37,390 nt of DNA from CAWKGV01 sp963849305 (GCA_963849305.1 CAWKGV010000020.1:1-37390), one strand, 5' to 3'; shown: positions 17,097-26,382, numbered from the stretch's first letter. Notes: generated by a model from the sequence alone, not told the origin. A program made the numbers and translations.

Positions 17097-17873
17097 ATGA
17101 ATATCGCCGCCACACCGACCGCGCTTGTCGGGGTTTCCGAACAGGAATGGAAGATCCGTTGCGATCTCGCGGCGCTCTATCGCCTGATTGCGCATTTCCG
17201 GATGACCGACCTAATCTACACCCATCTCAGCGCGCGCCTTCCAGGCTCCGAGCACCATTTCCTGATCAACAAGTACGGCGTGAACTTTCATCGGATGAGG
17301 GCGTCGGATCTGGTGAAGATCGACCTGGACGGGAACGTGGTGGAACACGGCGACACCCAGAGCCGCCGGGTCAATGCAGCCGGGTTCACCATCCACTCGG
17401 CGATCCACATGGCGCGGCCAGACCTGATATGCGTGGTTCATACCCATACGGCGGCGGGGATCGCGGTCTCGGCCCAGAAGCACGGGCTGCTGCCGCTTAG
17501 CCAGCACGCGCTGAAGTTCTACGGACACCTGGCGTACCATGGCTATGAGGGGATCGCACTCGATCTCGACGAGCGCGATCGGCTGGTGAACGACCTCGGC
17601 TCGCATAAGGCGATGGTCCTGCGCAACCACGGCCTGCTGGTCGGCGGGACGTCGATCCAGGAAGCCTTCCACATGACCTACATGCTGGAACGCGCATGCC
17701 AGGCGCAAGTCGCGGCGCTCTCGGGCGGCGCCGAATTGTTGTTGCCGCCCGAGGAGGTATGCCGGCATACCTCCGAGCAATACCGCCGGCAGGAGAACGA
17801 CGAGCACTACGCCCTAGTGTGGAACGCGGCGCTGGAGCTGATCGAGGACGACCGGCCCGACTATCGATCTTAA
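17097..17873 (+). CDS. Class II aldolase/adducin family protein
   Basis: 258 residues from ATG 17097, with AGGAGA at 17081-17086 as ribosome binding site. Class II aldolase/adducin fold with Zn ligands: HTH at residues 115-117 (VVHTHT), the late His178 of LRNHGLLVGG, and the conserved YTHLSARLPG near 41-50. The family includes fuculose/ribulose phosphate aldolases and decarboxylases such as those acting on hydroxylated acids; HMARPDLICVVHTHT is typical. Last gene of the transporter block, 42 bases after the MBL gene. The product class is clear; the exact reaction is not. Confidence 0.9.
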   Translation: MNIAATPTALVGVSEQEWKIRCDLAALYRLIAHFRMTDLIYTHLSARLPGSEHHFLINKYGVNFHRMRASDLVKIDLDGNVVEHGDTQSRRVNAAGFTIHSAIHMARPDLICVVHTHTAAGIAVSAQKHGLLPLSQHALKFYGHLAYHGYEGIALDLDERDRLVNDLGSHKAMVLRNHGLLVGGTSIQEAFHMTYMLERACQAQVAALSGGAELLLPPEEVCRHTSEQYRRQENDEHYALVWNAALELIEDDRPDYRS

Positions 17874-17884
17874 AGGATACCAAC

Positions 17885-17929
17885 TTCGCGGGTGCCGTGC
17901 GGCCAGGATAACCGCGCCGCACCCGCGAA
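17885..17929. terminator. Bidirectional terminator-like hairpin
   Basis: Perfect 11-base inverted repeat TTCGCGGGTGC (17885-17895) / GCACCCGCGAA (17919-17929), with an inner GCGG/CCGC pairing in the loop. It lies between two convergent genes (aldolase ends 17873, molybdenum hydroxylase ends 17940), the classic place for a shared terminator. There is no strong T-tract on either side, so it may be Rho-independent only in part. Confidence 0.6.
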
Positions 17930-17939
17930 CTAGCTGCCG

Positions 17940-20267
17940 TTACGCGGCAGCGCGCGCCGAGCGCATCGCTTGCCAGATCCGCTCCGGGGTCGCCGGCATG
18001 TCGATATGGCTCACGCCGTCTCCGGCCAGTGCGTCGATAATCGCATTGATCACCGCGGGCGGGCTGCCCACCGCGCCCGCCTCGCCCGCGCCCTTCACAC
18101 CGAGCGGGTTGGTCGCGCACGGAATCTCTAGCAGTTCCACCTCAATCTCCGGCAGGTCGTCGGCGCGCGGCAAGGCGTAATCCATGAAGCTGCCCGACAG
18201 GAGCTGACCGGAGTCCGGGTCGTAGAACGTCCGCTCCATCACCGCCTGGCCGAAGCCCTGGGCGACCCCGCCCTGCACTTGCCCGCGCACAATTAGCGGG
18301 TTCACGGCCTTGCCGAAATCGTCGCAGACCAGATAGCGCACGATCGTGACGTGCCCGGTGTCAGGGTCCACCTCCACCTCGGCCATGTGACAGCCGTTGG
18401 GGAAGGTGTGTGCCTTGATCTCGGCCACCTCGGCCGTGTCAAGTGTAACCGCCCGCTCGCCGCGCGCGGCCTTCACCCGCTGCGTCTCGGCCACATGCAG
18501 GATGTCCACGGCGCGGTCGGTTCCGACAATAGAGAACCGTCCGTCCGCGAAGCCGATATCGGCGGGCGACGCCTCCAACACCTCGGCCGCTGCTTGCTTG
18601 CCCTTCTCGATCACGCTGTCGGCGGTGACCAGAATCGCCTGGCCCTCGGAATAGAGGCTTCGCGCGCCGCCGGTACCGCCGCCAGTGGGGATGGTGTCAG
18701 TGTCGCCCTGGTGGATGCGGATCTTCTCTCCGTCGATCCCGAGGCGGTTGGAGACGAGCTGCACATAGGCAGTCTCGTGGCCCTGGCCGGTCGATTGCGT
18801 GCCGACGTAAACATCGACGCCGCCATCATCGGCGAAGCGGATCTCCGCCCGCTCGGTCGGATCGCCGCCGGTGGCCTCCAGATAGTACGAGAGCCCGATG
18901 CCACGCCGCTGGCCGCGCCGGGCCGCCTCGGCGCGACGGGCCGCGAAGCCGGACCAGTCAATCTTGTCGAGCGCGGCCTCCAGCACCCGACGGAAATCGC
19001 CGCTGTCGTAGTTCTTTCCAACGGGCGTTGCGTGCGGCATCGCGGACGGCGGCACCATGTTGCGCCGGCGGAACTCCGCGCGGTCTATCTTAAGCTCGCG
19101 CGCGGCGGCATCGATCAGCCGCTCCACCAGGTAATTGCTCTCGGGTCTGCCGGCGCCGCGATAGGCATCGACCGGCACGGTATTGGTGAACACCCCGATC
19201 ACGTTGGCATAGACCGCCTGGAAGCCGTACACGCTCGCCAGCACGCCGGTGCCGGCCAAGGTCGGGATGTAGGGCGCGAAGCTGGAGAGATAGGCCCCCA
19301 TGTTCGCGACGTTTCGGGTGCGCAGCGCCAGCAGCTCGCCGTCCTTGCCGATCGCCAGCTCGCCCAAGGTGACATTGTCGCGGCCCTGGGTGTCGCACAG
19401 GAACGCCTCGCTGCGGTCCGCCGCCCATTTCACCGGCCGGCCCAGCTTGCGGGCGGCGTAGCAGGTCAACACGTGCTCGGCATAGAGGAAGAGCTTCATT
19501 CCGAAGCCGCCGCCAACATCCGGCGTGATCACGCGGAACTGGTCGCCCTCGGCGCCGAACAAACCCTTGATCAGATCCCGCACCAGCCACCCGCCCTGGG
19601 TGTTGGCGTAGAGCGTCCAGCGGCCGGCCGATAAGTCGTAGTCGGCGATCGCCGCCCGCGCCTCCATCGAGGAGACAACGATGCGGTTGTTCACCACGGT
19701 CAATCGCGTGACGTGCTCGGCGCCGGCGAACAGCTCGTCGGTCTTTGCCTTGTCGCCGATCTCCCAGTCGAACACCACGTTGCGCGGCACGTCCGGCCAG
19801 ACCAGCGGCGCGCCTTGGTCCATCGCGCGCTCGGGGTCCGTCACGGCGGCGCGCGTGTCGTAATCCACCACCACCGCCTCGGCCGCATCCCGCGCCGCCC
19901 GGAGATTGTCGGCCACGACGAACGCCACCGGGTCGCCCACGTGATGCACCGCCCCTTCGGCCAGCGCCGGATGCGGGGGCGCGGCCATGGCTGAACCATC
20001 CCGATTGGTCAGATGCACGGCGCAGGGCAGCGGGCCGATGCCGTCGGCCGTCAGGTCGGCGGCGGTGTACACCGCCCGGATCCCAGGAATGGCGCGCGCA
20101 GTGTCCGTGTCGATGCCGCGGATCGACGCCACGGCGTGCGGACTGCGCAGCACGATGCCGTGAAGCATCCCTGGGAGCTGGATATCGTCGGTGTATCGGC
20201 CGCGACCGATCAGCAGGCGAGGGTCTTCCACCCGGCGGACGGATTGCGCGAGGCCGAACTTGGTCAT
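17940..20267 (-). CDS. Form II CoxL-like molybdenum hydroxylase large subunit
   Basis: 775 residues from ATG 20267 (MTKFGLAQSVRRVEDPRLL). Xanthine-oxidase-family molybdopterin-binding subunit. The active-site loop reads DAYRGAGRPE, the AYRGAGR type of form II (putative) CO dehydrogenases, not the CSFR loop of true CoxL. The catalytic Glu is in GVKGAGEAGAVGSPP near the C-terminus, and VYVGTQSTGQGHET is the Mo-cofactor segment. The FAD (CoxM) and 2Fe-2S (CoxS) partner genes are not next to it in this window, so it is an orphan large subunit here. Substrates in this group include purines, aldehydes and nicotinate-like rings. Minus strand, upstream hybrid kinase on the same strand 75 bases away. 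Confidence 0.92.
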   Translation of the reverse strand: MTKFGLAQSVRRVEDPRLLIGRGRYTDDIQLPGMLHGIVLRSPHAVASIRGIDTDTARAIPGIRAVYTAADLTADGIGPLPCAVHLTNRDGSAMAAPPHPALAEGAVHHVGDPVAFVVADNLRAARDAAEAVVVDYDTRAAVTDPERAMDQGAPLVWPDVPRNVVFDWEIGDKAKTDELFAGAEHVTRLTVVNNRIVVSSMEARAAIADYDLSAGRWTLYANTQGGWLVRDLIKGLFGAEGDQFRVITPDVGGGFGMKLFLYAEHVLTCYAARKLGRPVKWAADRSEAFLCDTQGRDNVTLGELAIGKDGELLALRTRNVANMGAYLSSFAPYIPTLAGTGVLASVYGFQAVYANVIGVFTNTVPVDAYRGAGRPESNYLVERLIDAAARELKIDRAEFRRRNMVPPSAMPHATPVGKNYDSGDFRRVLEAALDKIDWSGFAARRAEAARRGQRRGIGLSYYLEATGGDPTERAEIRFADDGGVDVYVGTQSTGQGHETAYVQLVSNRLGIDGEKIRIHQGDTDTIPTGGGTGGARSLYSEGQAILVTADSVIEKGKQAAAEVLEASPADIGFADGRFSIVGTDRAVDILHVAETQRVKAARGERAVTLDTAEVAEIKAHTFPNGCHMAEVEVDPDTGHVTIVRYLVCDDFGKAVNPLIVRGQVQGGVAQGFGQAVMERTFYDPDSGQLLSGSFMDYALPRADDLPEIEVELLEIPCATNPLGVKGAGEAGAVGSPPAVINAIIDALAGDGVSHIDMPATPERIWQAMRSARAAA

Positions 20268-20342
20268 GGCAGTCTCCACGAATCGGTGAATTGGCGGCGG
20301 GCGAAAGCCCCAAGACTTCGCGCCCCGGCCCGTGCCGCCAGC

Positions 20343-21947
20343 TTAGGCCGCCGGGACAGCCCGGGCTATGTCCTGGCCGGTATGCCTCGCCGCCGGGCGG
20401 GAAGCTTGCATCCGTTTGGCCACCGCGTCCGTCAGCTCACGCAAGTCATAGGGCTTGCGGATGATAGGGAACCCGCGCGCTTCTGGACTGAGGGCGGCGG
20501 CACTGAAGCCGGTCACCAGCAGCACCGGTAATCCGGGATGGCGGGCGCGCAACGCCTGCGCCAAATCGAGGCCGCTCATCCCTCCCGGCATCACAATATC
20601 GGAGAACACCAGGTCGAATGCCTCACCGGTGTCCAGCAACCCGAGCGCCGCGCCCGCGTTGTTGACATGTCTCGTCCGATAACCTGCCTGCTCCAGCAGC
20701 GCCGTGGCGAGTTCGGCGATGTCCGGATCATCCTCCACCACCAGGACGCGTCCCTGGCTCCCGCCGACGTGTCCCCCTCCGGCCGCTGCCATTCCAATAT
20801 CCCGTGGCCGTGCCTCGCTCGCTGGCACGTAAATCGTAACCTCGGTGCCGCGACCGACTGTGCTTTCGACAGTCAGCGTGCCATGCGACTGCTTGGCGAA
20901 GCCATAGGCTTGGCTCAGCCCCAGGCCGCTGCCCTTGCCCACGTCCTTTGTGGTATAAAATGGTTCTATCACCCGATGGAGTAGCTCGGTCGGGATGCCC
21001 GTCCCATCATCGGCGATGCTGATCACCACATAGTCGCCGTGGAGGCCAAGGGCTTGGTCGGACACAACGGCATCACGCGCGCACAGGCGCAGCGTGCCGC
21101 CATTCGGCATGGCATCCCGCGCGTTCAGCCCGATATTGAGAATGGCAAGCTGGAGCTGGTTCGGATCGACCTCGACCGTTGGCAGACCAGCCGGTGCCTC
21201 GATCACGAGATCGATATTCGGGGGCAGGCTTCGGCCCAGCAGGGACGCCGCCTCGTGCATGATCTGGGCCGGGCGGATCACCTCCGGGCGCAGCGGTTGA
21301 CGGCGGGAGAAGGCGAGCAATTGCATCGTGAGAGCGGCGCCGCGAGCAGCGGCGGCGCGCACGGAGCGCAGGAATCGCTGCTGCTTCTCATTGCCCGCCG
21401 CATAGCGTTCCGCCAGCTCGACACCGCCCGTCACCACCGTAAGGAGGTTATTGAAGTCATGCGCGATCCCTCCCGCGAGCTGGCCCATCGCCTCCAGCTT
21501 TTGGGACTGGAACAGTTGTTCGCGGATCTGCGCCAGCTCCTCCGCAGCTTTCCGGCGCTCCGTGATGTCGCGGGTGATCTTGGCGAAACCAATCAACCCG
21601 CCGTCATTGCCGCGGATTGGGTCGATCACCGTATGAGCCCAGAACCGGGTGCCATCCTTGCGAACGCGCCAGCCTTCGCGCTCGCATCTTCCCTCGCGCG
21701 CCGCGATGCTCAGTCCGAAAGCCGGCACGCCGGCCGCGCGATCCTCCTCGGTGTAGAAGCGCGAGAAATGCTGACCGATGATCTCTTCCGCACGATAGCC
21801 CTTAATGCGCTCGGCGCCGACGTTCCAATTGGCGACGAAGCCGTCCGGGTCGATCATGAAGATCGCGTAGTCGGTGACGGCTTCTACAAGCAGACGGAAT
21901 CGCTGTTCGTAGGGGATAGCTGATAACCGGTCCGAGTATGCCGCCAA
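20343..21947 (-). CDS. PAS hybrid sensor histidine kinase with receiver domain
   Basis: 534 residues with no transmembrane segment, so a soluble sensor. Order: PAS/PAC domain (about 15-135, with EAVTDYAIFMIDPDGFVANW), HisKA with H-box GGIAHDFNNLL (His163), HATPase (NIGLNARDAMPNGG as N-box, DDGTGIP, YTTKDVGKGSGLGLS) and a C-terminal receiver domain (VLVVEDDPD, Asp450 in FSDIVMPGG, Lys in IRKPYD). The HDFNN H-box places it in the HPK4-like group typical of such PAS hybrid kinases. The target regulator is not obvious; it may pass the phosphate through its own receiver. It lies upstream of the CoxL-like gene on the same strand with a 75-base gap, so co-transcription is possible. Confidence 0.93.
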   Translation of the reverse strand: MAAYSDRLSAIPYEQRFRLLVEAVTDYAIFMIDPDGFVANWNVGAERIKGYRAEEIIGQHFSRFYTEEDRAAGVPAFGLSIAAREGRCEREGWRVRKDGTRFWAHTVIDPIRGNDGGLIGFAKITRDITERRKAAEELAQIREQLFQSQKLEAMGQLAGGIAHDFNNLLTVVTGGVELAERYAAGNEKQQRFLRSVRAAAARGAALTMQLLAFSRRQPLRPEVIRPAQIMHEAASLLGRSLPPNIDLVIEAPAGLPTVEVDPNQLQLAILNIGLNARDAMPNGGTLRLCARDAVVSDQALGLHGDYVVISIADDGTGIPTELLHRVIEPFYTTKDVGKGSGLGLSQAYGFAKQSHGTLTVESTVGRGTEVTIYVPASEARPRDIGMAAAGGGHVGGSQGRVLVVEDDPDIAELATALLEQAGYRTRHVNNAGAALGLLDTGEAFDLVFSDIVMPGGMSGLDLAQALRARHPGLPVLLVTGFSAAALSPEARGFPIIRKPYDLRELTDAVAKRMQASRPAARHTGQDIARAVPAA

Positions 21948-21971
21948 CGTCGCGTTCGCCCGAATGCATTA

Positions 21972-21999
21972 AGCGGCTCGGCCGCTATCCACGATAGTG
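21972..21999 (-). terminator. Hairpin pair between cyclase and hybrid kinase genes
   Basis: AGCGGC-TCG-GCCGCT (21972-21986) is a perfect 6-bp stem with a 3-base loop, followed at once by CCAC-GATA-GTGG. These lie between the cyclase-gene end at 22083 and the hybrid kinase start at 21947 on the minus strand. They may act as a terminator for the cyclase gene, but no T-run follows. Confidence 0.35.
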
Positions 22000-22082
22000 G
22001 CGTTTCACCGCGAGATTCGCAGTTCACCAATGGGCGAACCGTGTCCGCTGACGTTCACTTCGTTGTAACCCTGGCGCCGCAT

Positions 22083-22871
22083 TCAACCCGTCAGGATCGC
22101 CACGGCACGGGTCCAGCCGGCCGAGCCGCGGTGAACCTTCACGGGAAAGCAGATAATCTCGAACCCGTTTGCCGGGAGCAGTTCCAGATTGTGCAGCTTC
22201 TCCAGGTGAGAGTAGCCGATCTCGCGCCCTGCGCGATGGCCCTCCCAGATCAGCCCGGCATCCCCGGTTGCGGCCACCTTCCGGCGCGTGTGGGAGAATG
22301 GAGCATCCCAACTCCAGCCGTCCGTGCCGACCAGGCGCACCCCGCGCTCCAGCAGCCACAATGTCGCCGCTTTGCCCATCCCACAGCCCCGGTCGGTGAA
22401 ATCCTCCTTGCCGTATCGGGCGCCGGCGGCGGTATTGACCACCACGATCTCCAGCGGGCGCAGCGAGTGGCCGATCCGCTTCAGCTCCGCCTCCACATCG
22501 TTGGGCGTGGCCACATAGCCGTCCTCGAAGCGGCGGAAGTCGAGTTTGACCCCGGGCTGGTAACACCATTCGAGCGGCACGTCGTCGATCCGCCATGACG
22601 GCTCGCCGCCAGGCTTGAGCGCGTGGTTCATGGTCGAGAAGTAGTGGTACGGCGCGTCGAGATGGGTGCCGTTATGCGTGCTGATCGCGCAACGTTCCAC
22701 GGCGGCATACTCGCCGCTGGGAAATTGATCGACGCGCACCCCCATGTACTCGGCCATCGCGGGCGCGGTTTGATGATGGTCGAGGTAGTCGATCTGCGGC
22801 AGCATGTGCGGAGGATCGCTGGCGATCCCCGCCTTCAGCGGCACCGAGATGTCGATCAGGCGTCGCGGCAT
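22083..22871 (-). CDS. Cyclase-family metal-dependent hydrolase (kynurenine formamidase-like)
   Basis: 262 residues from ATG 22871 (MPRRLIDISVPLKAGI). Cyclase/KynB-like superfamily: the defining metal motif H-x-G-T-H-x-D-x-P is HNGTHLDAPYH at residues 66-76, followed by VVVNTAAGARYGKEDFTDRG, then LLERGVRLVGTDGWSWD, and a late YSHLEKLHNLELLP with the Glu/His set. Members cleave formylkynurenine, isatin or similar amides, or act in polyketide routes. The start is picked at the conserved first strand; an upstream frame would run into ispDF. No signal peptide. It starts 71 bases after the ispDF stop on the same strand. Confidence 0.9.
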   Translation of the reverse strand: MPRRLIDISVPLKAGIASDPPHMLPQIDYLDHHQTAPAMAEYMGVRVDQFPSGEYAAVERCAISTHNGTHLDAPYHYFSTMNHALKPGGEPSWRIDDVPLEWCYQPGVKLDFRRFEDGYVATPNDVEAELKRIGHSLRPLEIVVVNTAAGARYGKEDFTDRGCGMGKAATLWLLERGVRLVGTDGWSWDAPFSHTRRKVAATGDAGLIWEGHRAGREIGYSHLEKLHNLELLPANGFEIICFPVKVHRGSAGWTRAVAILTG

Positions 22872-22941
22872 GACGTGTCCCCCCTTCTCTGGGCCCAGCT
22901 TTCCGGCACGGGCCGCAGGTGCGATCCCTGTTGGGCTAGCC

Positions 22942-24075
22942 TCAGCCAGGCAGCAGCACTGTGACGGCTGCCTGCGCCGCAATTCCCTCGCCACGACCGG
23001 TGAAGCCAAGCCGTTCCGTTGTGGTGGCCTTGACCGAGACCCGCTCGGGCTCGACACCCAGGATAGCGGCGAGCCGGAAGATCATCGCCGGGGCGTGAGG
23101 CGCGATTTTGGGCCGCTCGCAAATCAGCGTCACATCGGCGTTGCCCAGCATGCCGCCGCGGGTGGCGATCCGTCCCGCCGCATGGGCGAGGAAACGCGCG
23201 CTATCGGCATCTTTCCAGGCGGCTTCGCTGGGCGGGAAGTGGCGGCCGATATCGCCCTCGGCCAGCGCGCCATAGATGGCATCGCACAATGCATGAATGC
23301 CTACGTCGGCGTCGGAGTGGCCCGCGAGGCCCAACTCGTGCGGCACAGCGACGCCGCAGAGCACGAGCGGCCGGCCCGCTTGCAGCACATGCACATCGAA
23401 GCCGGTCCCGACGCGGGGCAAGAGCCGGGCCGTCAGGACACGTTCCAGGCGCATCAGATCCTCGGCGTAAGTTAGCTTGATGTTGTCATCCGAGCCTGCA
23501 ACGATGGCCACCGCATCGCCAGCGGCTTCCAGCAAGGCCGCGTCATCCGTCGCCGACAGGCCAGCGCCGGCCTGGTGCGCGGCAAGCAGCGCGTTGAACC
23601 GGAAGGCTTGTGGCGTCTGCGCGCGAAACAAGCCATCGCGCGACACGGTCGCGACGATCCGTTGCCCGGCCACGCGCTTCAGCGTGTCTGCGACGGGGAT
23701 GGCGGGGATCGCGCCCGGAGCATCGGTTAATGCGGCGAGCAGCGCCGGGATCGTTCCGGGCGGGATAACCGGCCGGGCGGCGTCGTGGATCAGCACGCAG
23801 TCGGGCGCGCGAGATACCAGCGCCTCCAGCCCCGCCCTCACGCTTGCTTGCCGCGTCGACCCGCCTGCCACCGTCGGCAGATGACCGATCCCGGACAACG
23901 CCGCCTCGATCGGAGCGGCCTCGCCCACCGGCTGAATCAGATCCGCATGACGGGCGAGTGCCTCTGCCGCGTGGTGGATCACCGGACGCCCGGCCAGCGG
24001 CAGGAACTGCTTCGGCGTCTCCGCCCCGAAGCGACTTCCCGACCCGGCGCCGAGCAGAATGGCGGCAACGCGCAT
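22942..24075 (-). CDS. ispDF: Bifunctional IspD/IspF isoprenoid enzyme
   Basis: 377 residues from ATG 24075 (MRVAAILLGAGSGSRFG); an alternative ATG lies at 24096. Fusion of two steps of the MEP (non-mevalonate) pathway. IspD (1 to about 220) makes CDP-methylerythritol: AAILLGAGSGSRFG, PKQFLPLAGRP and LIHDAARP. IspF (about 222-377) makes the cyclodiphosphate: RVGTGFDVHVLQAG, GLAGHSDADVGIHALCDAI, GDIGRHFPPSE and KATTTERLGFTGRGEG. IspDF fusions are known in alphaproteobacteria, supporting the lineage. CDP-ME kinase (ispE) is not in the window. It is divergent from dusB; 64 bases separate them. Confidence 0.96.
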   Translation of the reverse strand: MRVAAILLGAGSGSRFGAETPKQFLPLAGRPVIHHAAEALARHADLIQPVGEAAPIEAALSGIGHLPTVAGGSTRQASVRAGLEALVSRAPDCVLIHDAARPVIPPGTIPALLAALTDAPGAIPAIPVADTLKRVAGQRIVATVSRDGLFRAQTPQAFRFNALLAAHQAGAGLSATDDAALLEAAGDAVAIVAGSDDNIKLTYAEDLMRLERVLTARLLPRVGTGFDVHVLQAGRPLVLCGVAVPHELGLAGHSDADVGIHALCDAIYGALAEGDIGRHFPPSEAAWKDADSARFLAHAAGRIATRGGMLGNADVTLICERPKIAPHAPAMIFRLAAILGVEPERVSVKATTTERLGFTGRGEGIAAQAAVTVLLPG

Positions 24076-24139
24076 CGGCGCACCCTCGCGGCGCATGGTC
24101 CCGCCGTCAACTCGTCCCTGATTTGCCGTTGCGCCGCGC

Positions 24140-25243
24140 ATGATGTGGCTCTATTTTGCCCAAATGATGGGCAACTGTCGTTCGGCTACCACAACGCCGG
24201 CCCTCAAGCCGCTCGATCTGGGCGGCGGCGTGCGGATTGGTACCCCGGTCATTCTCGCCCCGATGTCGGGCGTGACCGATCTGCCGTTTCGCCGTTTGGC
24301 CAAGGAGCAGGGCGCCGGGATGGTCGTCTCCGAGATGATCGCTTCATGGGCGATGATCCGGGAGAACCGCAACACACTACGTATGGCGGAGGTGGACGGA
24401 GCCGGAGGCGTCTCCGCGGTTCAGCTCGCCGGCTGCGAGCCGGCCGCGATGGCCGAGGCCGCGCGTATCGCGGTGGACCTCGGCGCCGACCTGATCGACA
24501 TCAACTTCGGCTGTCCGGTACGGAAGGTCGCCGTGGGCCAGCAGGCCGGCTCCGCGCTGATGCGCGACGAAGCCGCGGCCGGCGCGATCCTGGAAGCGAC
24601 GGTGAAAGCGGTTCCAGTCCCGGTCACCCTGAAGATGCGCATGGGCTGGGACCATGCGAGCCTGAACGCGCCGCGGCTCGCCCGCATGGCGGAGGAGGCC
24701 GGCATCCGCATGGTCACGGTGCATGGCCGGACTCGTCAGCAATTCTACAACGGCACCGCCGATTGGCGGTTCATCGCCCAAGTGAAGGCGGCGGTGCGGA
24801 TCCCCGTGATCGCCAACGGCGACATCCTTACCGAAGACGATGCCGCCGAAGCGCTGGGCCGATCAGGCGCCGACGGGGTGATGATCGGACGCGGCTGCTA
24901 TGGCCGGCCGTGGTTTCCTGCCCAGGTCGCCCATTTGCTGCGCACCCGCACGCGGTTGCCCGAACCGCCGCTGGCATCCCAGCAAGCAACCCTGTTAGGT
25001 CACTATAGGGCCATGCTGGTCCATTACGGCACCGAGGCCGGGTTGCGGCTGGCGCGCAAGCACGTAGGCTGGTACTCGCGCGGCCTACCCGGATCGGCCG
25101 AGTTCCGCGCTGCCGTCAACCAACTCACCGACACCTCGGCCGTGGTCGGGTTGATCGGGCGCTTTTATGACCGGCTCATCGTGGCGGGTGCGCAACGCGC
25201 GCTGCCGGTCCGTGACCAGTCGCTTCGGGCGGATGCGGCCTGA
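24140..25243 (+). CDS. dusB: tRNA-dihydrouridine synthase (NifR3/DusB)
   Basis: 367 residues from ATG 24140; ATG 24164 (MMGNC) is an alternative start because the first residues are not conserved. Flavoprotein that reduces uridine to dihydrouridine in tRNA D-loops. TIM barrel with VILAPMSGVTDLPFRRL, SEMIASWAMIR, INFGCPVRKV with the catalytic Cys at about residue 125, VTVHGRTRQQFYNG and IPVIANGDI, and RLARKHVGWYSRG in the helical C-terminal domain. In Rhizobium and Azospirillum-like bacteria this gene (nifR3) precedes ntrBC and is co-transcribed. Its TGA overlaps the ntrB ATG (TGATG), so translation is coupled. Confidence 0.95.
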   Translation: MMWLYFAQMMGNCRSATTTPALKPLDLGGGVRIGTPVILAPMSGVTDLPFRRLAKEQGAGMVVSEMIASWAMIRENRNTLRMAEVDGAGGVSAVQLAGCEPAAMAEAARIAVDLGADLIDINFGCPVRKVAVGQQAGSALMRDEAAAGAILEATVKAVPVPVTLKMRMGWDHASLNAPRLARMAEEAGIRMVTVHGRTRQQFYNGTADWRFIAQVKAAVRIPVIANGDILTEDDAAEALGRSGADGVMIGRGCYGRPWFPAQVAHLLRTRTRLPEPPLASQQATLLGHYRAMLVHYGTEAGLRLARKHVGWYSRGLPGSAEFRAAVNQLTDTSAVVGLIGRFYDRLIVAGAQRALPVRDQSLRADAA

Positions 25244-26382
25244 TGAACGGGCGTGCCGCAAATCGGCTGTTGGGAGCGATCGGCCGCGCCGTGGACCGGC
25301 ATCGCCTGCCCGACGCGGCGTTGATCTTGTCCGCGCTTCCGGTGCCGATACTCCTGCTCGATGCGGACAACCGCGTCCGCTATGCCAACAGCGCCGCCGA
25401 GCAGTTCATCGGCATCTCAATGGCGCATCTCTGCAAGCTGCGCCTGTCCGACCTGATCCCGACCGACAACCCACTGTTCCTGCTCATCGAGCAGGTGCGC
25501 GCTCATGAGGCGAGCGTCGCCGACCACGATCTTTCGCTGGAAAGCCCTCGGTTACATAAGCAGGGCATCACGGTGCTGGGCTCGCCGCTGCCGGAGGACC
25601 CGGGCTCGGTGCTGCTGGTCTTGCAGGACGCTTCGACCGCGCGAGCGCTTGATCGTCAGCTCGCGTTTCGCGGCGCGGCGCGAAGCGTGACCGGCATGGC
25701 GGCGATCCTCGCCCACGAGGTGAGGAACCCGCTCTCCGGCATCCGTGGCGCGGCCCAGCTGCTTGAGGCCAGCGTACCGGCCGAGGACCGCGAGCTGACG
25801 GTGCTGATCCGCGACGAGGCGGACCGCATTCGCGCCCTGGTCGATCGGATGGAGATGTTCAGCGAGAAGCCGCCCGCGCGTACCGCGGTCAACATCCATC
25901 GCGTGATGGAACGTGTCCGCAAACTCGCGGAGAGTGGCTTCGCGGCCGGGATCCGCTTCCACGAGACCTACGACCCCTCGCTGCCCCCGGCGTGGGGCAA
26001 TCGCGATCAACTGGTCCAGGTCATGCTGAACATGGTCAAGAACGCCGCCGAGGCACTCGCCGGCCACCCGAACCCAGAGATCGTGCTCGCGACCGGCTTT
26101 CAGCACGGGGTCCGGGTCGCCGTGCCGGGGTCAGCGGCGCGGATGGACCTCCCGCTGCTGGTCGCGGTGCGCGACAACGGGCCGGGCATCGCCGAGGACA
26201 TCCGCCAGCATCTGTTCGAACCGTTTGTCAGTACCAAGGCCGAGGGCAGCGGCCTCGGCCTCGCGCTGGTGGCCAAGGTCGTCGGTGATCATGGCGGGCT
26301 AATCGAAGTGGACAGCCGTCCTGGCCGCACCGAGTTCCGCCTTCATCTTCCGGTACTTACGGAGGAGGACGGCGAGGCCTAA
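25243..26382 (+). CDS. ntrB: Nitrogen regulation sensor kinase NtrB
   Basis: 379 residues, start ATG 25243 overlapping dusB. Soluble kinase/phosphatase for NtrC, controlled by PII protein in response to nitrogen status. PAS domain (about 25-130, LPVPILLLDADNRVRYANSA), HisKA with His158 in ILAHEVRNPLSG, and HATPase with QVMLNMVKNAAEAL (N-box), VRDNGPGIAED (G1) and TKAEGSGLGLALV (G2). Length and order fit NtrB. No membrane segment. Ten bases separate it from ntrC. Confidence 0.94.
   Translation: MNGRAANRLLGAIGRAVDRHRLPDAALILSALPVPILLLDADNRVRYANSAAEQFIGISMAHLCKLRLSDLIPTDNPLFLLIEQVRAHEASVADHDLSLESPRLHKQGITVLGSPLPEDPGSVLLVLQDASTARALDRQLAFRGAARSVTGMAAILAHEVRNPLSGIRGAAQLLEASVPAEDRELTVLIRDEADRIRALVDRMEMFSEKPPARTAVNIHRVMERVRKLAESGFAAGIRFHETYDPSLPPAWGNRDQLVQVMLNMVKNAAEALAGHPNPEIVLATGFQHGVRVAVPGSAARMDLPLLVAVRDNGPGIAEDIRQHLFEPFVSTKAEGSGLGLALVAKVVGDHGGLIEVDSRPGRTEFRLHLPVLTEEDGEA

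Noticed and set aside
17885..17929. Reading the hairpin as a recombination site
   Set aside because: Its position between convergent genes fits a terminator better, and no second copy was seen.
18351..19634. A 427-residue plus-strand frame opposite the molybdenum hydroxylase
   Set aside because: Antisense shadow of a well-recognised protein gene; no family match by eye.
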